Assembly: GCA_035502095.1 (NCBI GenBank) | Contig: DATJUX010000043.1 | Coordinates: 310,001 to 374,000 of the forward strand | DNA from: JAKANT01 sp035502095 | GTDB taxonomy: Bacteria; Pseudomonadota; Gammaproteobacteria; Burkholderiales; Burkholderiaceae_F | DNA length: 64,000 nucleotides | Reading direction: 5' to 3' | In this document: positions 58,807 through 64,000 of the stretch, piece after piece | Layout of the letters: every line of letters starts with the position of its first letter | How positions within the stretch are numbered: position 1 is the first letter of the stretch | The notes under the pieces: generated by a model | What the model saw: the letters and a program-made list of their open reading frames with translations, nothing else | What the model was told of the DNA's origin: nothing | Databases searched by the model: none | Program-made: the position numbers and the translations under genes

Positions 58807-59367
58807 ATGAGCGAGCCGCTCACCGTGCTTTTGTCGCGCGTGCAGGAAGGGGATCGGGACGCCCGCGATGCGCTTTTTGCGGCGACCTACGGCGGCCTGC
58901 GCCGCCTGGCCCACTCCCGGCTGCACGAGGGCGGCCGCAATACGGTGCTGGATACGACCGCGCTGGTCCACGAGTCCTACCTGCGCCTGGTCAAGGCGGG
59001 GCAACTGAAGCTCGACGACCGGCGCGCGTTCTTCGGCTACGCGGCGCGGGTCATGCGCTCGGTGATCGTCGACAGCGCCCGGGCACGACTCGCGGAGCGG
59101 CGCGGCGGGGATGCCCAGAAGCTGACGCTCGGCGGCGAGGTGGCGCAGGGTCTCGGGCAGGACGAGCAAGCGATCCTGCGCGTGCACGAGGCGCTGGAGG
59201 AACTGGAGAAAGCCGACGCGCGCGTCGCGCGGATGGTGGAGATGCGCTACTTCGGCGGCTACAGCGACGCGGACATCGCCGCGACGCTCGACGTCACCGA
59301 GCGCACGGTGCAACGCGACTGGGAGAAAGGCAAGTTGCTCCTGCGCGCGATCCTGAAGCCGGCCTGA
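58807..59367 (+). CDS. ECF-type sigma factor paired with a Ser/Thr kinase
   Basis: The 186-residue protein belongs to the ECF sigma group often annotated simply as ECF-type sigma factor (PF07638-like). Region 2 is DALFAATYGGLRRLAHSRLH and TALVHESYLRLVKAGQL, with AFFGYAARVMRSVIVDSARA; region 4 is RMVEMRYFGGYSDADIAATL and VTERTVQRDWEKGKLLL. Members of this group commonly neighbour a protein kinase that may replace an anti-sigma factor. The kinase starts 14 bases later. Confidence 0.88.
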   Translation: MSEPLTVLLSRVQEGDRDARDALFAATYGGLRRLAHSRLHEGGRNTVLDTTALVHESYLRLVKAGQLKLDDRRAFFGYAARVMRSVIVDSARARLAERRGGDAQKLTLGGEVAQGLGQDEQAILRVHEALEELEKADARVARMVEMRYFGGYSDADIAATLDVTERTVQRDWEKGKLLLRAILKPA

Positions 59368-59381
59368 AAGGCGCAACCGTC

Positions 59382-62042
59382 ATGACGCTGTCGACGGAGC
59401 AGCTGGCGCGGATGAGCCGGCTGCTCGACGGGGTCGTCGACCTCGACGAAGCCGGACGGCGCAAGTGGCTGCAGGCGCTTCCGGCGCAGCACCGCGACCT
59501 CGAACCGTCGCTGCGCCACGCCTTGTTCGCTCACGATGGCGATGCCGTCGATGGCGCAGCCGTTGCGATGCTGTCCCGGATCGTGCTCGGCGGCGACGCG
59601 CATGGCGCCGATGTCCTGCAGGCCGGGGAGCTGGTCGGCCCATATCGCCTCGTGCGGCTGCTCGGCGCCGGCGGCATGGCCGAGGTCTGGCTGGCTCAGC
59701 GTGCCGATGGCGCGTTCCGGCGCGAGGTAGCGCTCAAGATCCCGACCCGCCTGGACCGCCGCGAGGACCTGGCGCAACGCTTCGTCCTCGAACGCGACAT
59801 CCTGGCGGGGCTGGAGCATCCGCATATCGCGCGGTTCTACGACGCCGGAGTCAGCGCCGGCGGCAAGCCGTACCTTGCGCTCGAGTACGTCGCGGGGAAG
59901 AACCTGCTCCAGTGGGCGGACGAGCACCGGCTGGGCGTGCGCGCGCGCGTCGAACTGCTCCTGCAGGGGCTGGACGCCGTGCAGTACGCCCACGACAAAG
60001 GGGTGCTGCACCGAGACATCAAGCCGAACAACCTGCTCGTGACGGAGGCCGGGCGCGTCAGCCTGCTGGACTTCGGCGTCGCAAAGCTGATGGAACGAGC
60101 CGAGGCGTCCGACCTGACCCGGGTCTACGGACACGCGCTCACGCCCGACTACGCGAGCCCGGAGCAGATCGCTGGAGGAACGATCGATGCCGCGAGCGAC
60201 GTCTATTCGCTCGGGGTGGTGCTGTATCAGCTGCTCTCCGGGCGGCGCCCGTACGACGACGGCGCGCGCCCCGGATACGCGTTCCTGCGACCGGTGGAGC
60301 CGCCGAGCACGCGTCTGGATGCGAAGGCGGCCGAGGTCCGCGGCGGCAGCGTTGCCCGCGTCGGGCGCGCCCTGAGAGGGGATCTCGATGCGATCGTCCT
60401 GAGGGCACTCGCGCCGTCGCCGGCCGGCCGATATCCGAGCGTGCTGGCGCTCGGCCGCGACCTGCGCCGCTATCTGGCGGGCGAAGCGGTCGAGGCCGCG
60501 TCGCGGTCCGCGCTCCACCGGGTCGGCAAGCTCCTGTCGAGGCACCGGATCGGCATCGCGCTCGCGGCGGTGATCGCAGTCGCCCTCGCGGCTGTCGGCT
60601 ATCAGCTGCTGCAGCGGCAACCGGCGTCGCGCGCGCCGGCCGCCGAGGGCGCAACGGCATCGCCCACGCTGCCGGCGACCTCCGGGAACAAGTCGATCGT
60701 GGTGCTTCCGTTCGTCGACATGAGCGAGAAGCACGACCAGGAGTATTTCGCCGACGGACTGAGCGAAGAATTGATCGACCGCCTGGCACGCAGCAGGAAC
60801 CTGCGCGTGATCGCGCGCACGTCCGCCTTCGCGTTCAAGGGCAGGAACGAGGACGTACGGTCGATCGCGGCCGAGCTCGGGGTCGCCTACGTGCTCGAGG
60901 GGAGCGTGCGCAAGAGCGAGGACGTGTTGCGCATCACGGCCCAGCTGATCCGCGCCGGCGACGGAACGAGCATCTGGTCGCAGACCTACGACCGCAATCC
61001 CGCCGACGTATTCAAGGTCCAGGACGAGATCGCGCGCACGGTCGCGCACGCGCTCGAGACCGCGCTGATCGATCGCAGCGCGCTGGCGCGGATCAAGGAG
61101 CCCAGCATCGAGGCGTACAACCTGGTCCTGCAGGGCGACGTCTACACCAACGGCCCCTTCAGGCGCGACGCCGAGCGCGCCGAAGTGCTGTTCAGGAAGG
61201 CGATCGCCATCGATCCCGACTATGACTTGCCCTGGGTGCGCCTCGCGAACCTGTACATGCGGGAAGCCTACCTGTCGTGGGCGCCGAAGGACGAGGCGAA
61301 CGCACAGGCACGCCAGGCGATCGAAGCCGCGCTGGGGATCGACCCGCAGTCGATGGGCGCGCATGCCGCGAAATTCCGTTACGCCGTTCGCGTCGACTAT
61401 CGATGGGCCGAGGCCCGCGCCGAGCTCGAGCGCATGCGCACCATCGACCCGACCGATGCGCTGCACCTGCCCGGTTGCGAGGCCTACTTCGCGAGCCTCA
61501 CGGGCGACCTCGACGAGGCGGTTCGCATCCAGACGCAGATCGTCGATCGCGATCCGCTGAACTCGGCCGCGATCGGCACGCTCGCTTCCTACCTGCTCGA
61601 CAACGATCGCTTCGAGCTGGCGCTGACGCTGTGGCGCCGGGAACTGGCGCTCAATCCCCATGCGATCGGCAACCACGCCCTGGGCGGCGTGGCGCTCGCG
61701 CTTCTCGGACGCCCCGATGCGGCGCTGGACGAGATCGCCGACGAGCGGCACGACGGGTATCGGCTCTGGGCCTTCTCGATCGCGCTTTGGCTGCTGGGAC
61801 GCAAGGACGAGTCGGACGCCGCGCTGGAGGAGCTGCAGAAACACGCGGACGCGTACGCGTACTACGTCGCTCAGCTCTATGCATTCCGCGGCGAGACGGG
61901 CCGTGCGTTCGAGTGGTTGAACCGCGCGTGCGGCGAACGCCAGAGCGGCTGCGAGACCCTGCGCTCCGATCGATTCTTGCGCAGCCTGCGCGACGATCCA
62001 CGATTCAAGCAGCTGCTCGCAAGGATGAAGCTCGAGGCCTGA
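59382..62042 (+). CDS. Membrane Ser/Thr protein kinase with FlgO/TolB-like domain and TPRs
   Basis: The 886-residue protein has a Pkn2-type kinase domain (about 88-365): GAGGMAEVW (glycine loop), Lys119 in ALKI, HRDIKPNN (Asp212) and DFG (Asp230). One membrane helix follows (about 390-408), then a FlgO-like domain (SIVVLPFVDMSEKHDQEYFA, then DGLSEELIDRLARS) of about 130 residues, and TPR repeats to the end. The FlgO-like domain is often seen in periplasmic or sensory proteins. The kinase probably senses envelope signals and phosphorylates the upstream sigma or its target. The two genes form a clear two-gene operon. Confidence 0.9.
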   Translation: MTLSTEQLARMSRLLDGVVDLDEAGRRKWLQALPAQHRDLEPSLRHALFAHDGDAVDGAAVAMLSRIVLGGDAHGADVLQAGELVGPYRLVRLLGAGGMAEVWLAQRADGAFRREVALKIPTRLDRREDLAQRFVLERDILAGLEHPHIARFYDAGVSAGGKPYLALEYVAGKNLLQWADEHRLGVRARVELLLQGLDAVQYAHDKGVLHRDIKPNNLLVTEAGRVSLLDFGVAKLMERAEASDLTRVYGHALTPDYASPEQIAGGTIDAASDVYSLGVVLYQLLSGRRPYDDGARPGYAFLRPVEPPSTRLDAKAAEVRGGSVARVGRALRGDLDAIVLRALAPSPAGRYPSVLALGRDLRRYLAGEAVEAASRSALHRVGKLLSRHRIGIALAAVIAVALAAVGYQLLQRQPASRAPAAEGATASPTLPATSGNKSIVVLPFVDMSEKHDQEYFADGLSEELIDRLARSRNLRVIARTSAFAFKGRNEDVRSIAAELGVAYVLEGSVRKSEDVLRITAQLIRAGDGTSIWSQTYDRNPADVFKVQDEIARTVAHALETALIDRSALARIKEPSIEAYNLVLQGDVYTNGPFRRDAERAEVLFRKAIAIDPDYDLPWVRLANLYMREAYLSWAPKDEANAQARQAIEAALGIDPQSMGAHAAKFRYAVRVDYRWAEARAELERMRTIDPTDALHLPGCEAYFASLTGDLDEAVRIQTQIVDRDPLNSAAIGTLASYLLDNDRFELALTLWRRELALNPHAIGNHALGGVALALLGRPDAALDEIADERHDGYRLWAFSIALWLLGRKDESDAALEELQKHADAYAYYVAQLYAFRGETGRAFEWLNRACGERQSGCETLRSDRFLRSLRDDPRFKQLLARMKLEA

Positions 62043-62090
62043 CTTCGCGCCGCGCGGCGCCGCCATCGCGCATCGATCCTGTCGAATATT

Positions 62091-62104
62091 CGACGGCACC
62101 AAAG
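62091..62104. promoter_or_regulatory. Perfect 14-base palindrome GTCGAATATTCGAC
   Basis: The palindrome lies 49 bases after the kinase stop in an AT-richer patch and 141 bases upstream of the 62246 gene. It might be a regulatory site or the core of a weak terminator. No repeat of it was found elsewhere in the window. Confidence 0.35.
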
Positions 62105-62245
62105 AAACTAGGTACCCGCGCGCCAAATCCCGGCGGTCGCACGGATTCGATGCCGCGCCCGCTCTCCTAACGTGCGCCCATGCCGTCATGGCGACCGGTG
62201 GTCCGGCGGGTCCGGGCCGATCCACTCATATTCGGGGGTACCCAG

Positions 62246-62662
62246 ATGAAATGCGCATCGTTGTTTTCGTTCCTTCCGGCCTTCGTTCTCGCTGCCGCGG
62301 CCGGGCCCGCCGCCGCTGACGCTTGCAAGGACGTGAAGTTCAAGGTCACGAACAATCACGTCGAAGGGCGCGACATCGAGATTCGCAAGATCAAGTACTA
62401 CAACCCTCACACCACCAGCACCAAGACGGAAGGCGTCAAGAATCTCGTGTGCCACTACGGCAGCACGTGCACCACCGGCGGCGACAATCTGTCGGACGCC
62501 AAGAACGTCGACCTCGACAGCATCCAGGTCGTGTTCGTCTACAAGGAGCGCGACAAGGACTGGTCCGACGAGTTCCAGACGCAACCCTTCGTGCCGGCCT
62601 ATCGCAAGTGCACGGAAGGCAAGGTGTACGGTCCCATCGTGGTGTCGGACAACGGTCGCTGA
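62246..62662 (+). CDS. Small secreted protein, unknown function
   Basis: The 138-residue product has a signal peptide (LFSFLPAFVLAAAAGPAAAD). The mature part is about 115 residues, with four cysteines (near residues 27, 69, 74 and 122) that could form two disulfides, and a beta-rich pattern (DVKFKVTNNHVEGRDIEIRK; VDLDSIQVVFVYKERDKDW). The start follows GGGGGTACCCAG. No family was recognised. It stands alone ahead of the DUF4124 gene. Confidence 0.65.
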   Translation: MKCASLFSFLPAFVLAAAAGPAAADACKDVKFKVTNNHVEGRDIEIRKIKYYNPHTTSTKTEGVKNLVCHYGSTCTTGGDNLSDAKNVDLDSIQVVFVYKERDKDWSDEFQTQPFVPAYRKCTEGKVYGPIVVSDNGR

Positions 62663-62903
62663 CGCGCTGCCGCCCCGCTATCCCTAAATTCGGGAGCAGG
62701 GTAAAGCGGCCGCGCGATACGTTCAATGGCGCGCGAGGCGATGCCGGGCGATGCCGTATCGAGGCTCCACCGAAAGCACTGCGCTGAATGTGGTACGCGG
62801 CGTCCGGCCGCCTCGCGCCCGAGGGGTCACAATGCCCGCGGCCGACCGCCGGTGCGGAAACTGCGGTCCAGGCTTCGCAACGGAAGCGGCGACGGGGGAT
62901 CGA

Positions 62904-63233
62904 ATGAAACTTGATTGCGGCACGGCGCTGGGTTTCGCGCTGGGCCTCGCTCTTTTGCCTGCGGCTGCGCCGGGTCAGGTGTTCAAATGCAAGGACGCCG
63001 ACGGCAAGGTGACCTACACCGACGTGCCCTGCCTGCGATCGGAGACAGGCACCGTCGTGGACGTTCGCTCCAGCGTCGCCGATTACAGTTCGTTGCGGAA
63101 GGAGGCGGCGCGCCTGCCGGCGAGCGAGCCGGCACCGCCGCCGCAAGGGCAGTCCCCGTCGGCAGGTTCGCCTGCGCCGGCGGAGCAGCCCGGCAGGAGA
63201 AACGAGCCACGGACGAGCGGCTACTCGCGCTGA
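62904..63233 (+). CDS. DUF4124-domain secreted protein
   Basis: The 109-residue product has a signal peptide ending near AAPG, then the DUF4124 motif VFKCKDADGKVTYTDVPC (about residues 34-51), and a Pro/Ser-rich tail. DUF4124 proteins are small exported proteins of unknown function in proteobacteria. GGGGGA precedes the ATG at 62904. A longer in-frame open stretch exists upstream but lacks a sensible signal. Confidence 0.75.
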   Translation: MKLDCGTALGFALGLALLPAAAPGQVFKCKDADGKVTYTDVPCLRSETGTVVDVRSSVADYSSLRKEAARLPASEPAPPPQGQSPSAGSPAPAEQPGRRNEPRTSGYSR

Positions 63234-63444
63234 TTCCACGCGATCGCGACAAGGCGTTTCGCGCCGCGACACGCTGCTGATGGCCGACAGCGCCGAAGCA
63301 TCGCCGCGCCGTCGTTTGTCCCGCCTTCTCGCCGCACTGCACTGCGGCGTGCCGTGCAAGACTTTGAACCGCTGCACGTCACATGGCAACCCACGAGCAG
63401 GCAAGGTCGCCGTGTACCCGCAACACCCGCTCCAAGGACGCGCC

Positions 63445-63942
63445 GTGGATATCTGCCTCATCTTGGCCCATGCCCCGAAACCCGCCGGCGACAAGGACGT
63501 CGGCTCCTGGCTCGTTGCCGAAGATCTGCGCCGGTTCCAATCCCTGACGGAGCGCCACCCGGTGCTGATGGGATGCCGCACCTGGGAGACGATTCCGCAG
63601 GCATTGCTGGCCGGGCGCCAGAGCTTCGTCCTGACCCAGCGGCCTTCGCTTCCCGGCGCAGTGGCCTGTACTTCACTGCACGAGGCATTCACGCTGGCGT
63701 CGGTACTGCGTTCCGGCAAGCTGTTCCTCCTCGGCGGCACGACCGTCCGTGAACAGGGCCTGCGCGTCGCCGACCGCGTGTACGTCGCCCGCTTCGACGA
63801 GGACGCCGACGCTGGCGACGAGACGCTTCCTTCGATCGACCCGGGCCTGTTCGAGCTGGTGCGCCAGGATCGAACGGGCAGCATCGGTCCGCGCCGGTTG
63901 TTCCAGGAGTATCGGCGCCGCCCGCTGCATCGCCTCCACTGA
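63445..63942 (+). CDS. folA: Divergent dihydrofolate reductase (FolA-like)
   Basis: The 165-residue protein starts at a GTG (63445-63447) preceded by AAGGAC. It aligns with DHFR: Trp22 and catalytic-acid Asp27 sit at the E. coli positions (SWLVAEDLRRF), then PVLMGCRTWETIP and RQSFVLTQRP bind NADPH, and LFLLGGTTV is the GG motif. The N-terminal strand and Met20 loop (LILAHAPKPAGDKD) are unusual, lacking the LPW core. No thyA is next to it. Reaction: NADPH-dependent reduction of dihydrofolate. It may be a second or altered DHFR. Confidence 0.72.
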   Translation: MDICLILAHAPKPAGDKDVGSWLVAEDLRRFQSLTERHPVLMGCRTWETIPQALLAGRQSFVLTQRPSLPGAVACTSLHEAFTLASVLRSGKLFLLGGTTVREQGLRVADRVYVARFDEDADAGDETLPSIDPGLFELVRQDRTGSIGPRRLFQEYRRRPLHRLH

Positions 63943-64000
63943 CCGGCGGTCGAGTCCCCGCTGCCGGCGCGCCGAGCCGATGCAGGATCGGCAAGCCCGC

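Overview
The window is about 64 kb of very GC-rich chromosome with dense, mostly short-spaced gene clusters on both strands. The gene families (a DUF4148 protein, three-gene TRAP transporter, Hyf-type and Hyp clusters, ECF sigma systems, Tat-exported proteins) point to a betaproteobacterium, most likely Burkholderiales or a close relative. No rRNA, convincing tRNA, CRISPR array, phage or insertion sequence was seen.

Layout. 1-3.5 kb: the start of trxC (minus strand), a Crp/Fnr regulator, a PtsN-like PTS IIA protein, an RMD1/DUF155 protein and an AstE-like desuccinylase. 3.5-10.7 kb: a six-gene minus-strand operon hyfB-C-E-F-G-I for a membrane complex related to complex I and group 4 hydrogenases. 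Its large subunit has lost the Ni-binding cysteines, so it is probably an energy-converting hydrogenase-related (Ehr) complex and not a hydrogenase. A ribbon-helix-helix gene with a palindromic site lies divergently upstream. 11.4-14.4 kb: an ECF sigma/anti-sigma pair behind genes for a c-type cytochrome, a Tat-exported phosphoesterase and a small CuA-type cupredoxin. 14.5-25.4 kb: envelope and proteolysis genes (DUF4148, DedA-rhodanese fusion, an unusual FtsH, a frameshifted DUF2254 gene, an MltF-like transglycosylase, an S53 peptidase, a phospholipase C-like phosphoesterase).

25.8-34.6 kb: a plus-strand hydrogenase maturation operon (maturation protease, hypF, hypC, a SIS-domain isomerase, hypD, hypE, hypA, hypB, a NicO-type Ni/Co transporter) with many 1-11 base overlaps. 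No genuine [NiFe] hydrogenase structural gene is in the window, so the client must lie elsewhere or be lost. Convergent to it is a 1169-residue iron-sulfur flavoprotein that joins a GltD-like half to a PyrK/NfnA-like half and looks like a single-chain NADH/NADPH:ferredoxin-type oxidoreductase.

39-54 kb: cysteine synthase, a frameshifted methyltransferase, a DctPQM TRAP transporter, two lipoproteins, a giant phosphorylase-kinase-like/GH15-like protein, and a divergent pair of citrate synthases. One of the pair carries an N-terminal DNA-binding domain and has a palindrome at its start codon. An orphan ABC solute-binding protein follows. 54-64 kb: Hsp20, a Mg2+ P-type ATPase, a heme-type DUF3365-HAMP sensor divergent from an ECF sigma plus membrane Ser/Thr kinase, two small secreted proteins and a divergent dihydrofolate reductase.

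Dispersed palindromic repeats sit in intergenic gaps near 11.1, 15.0-15.3 and 49.5 kb. All functional calls come from reading the translated sequence; no database search was possible.
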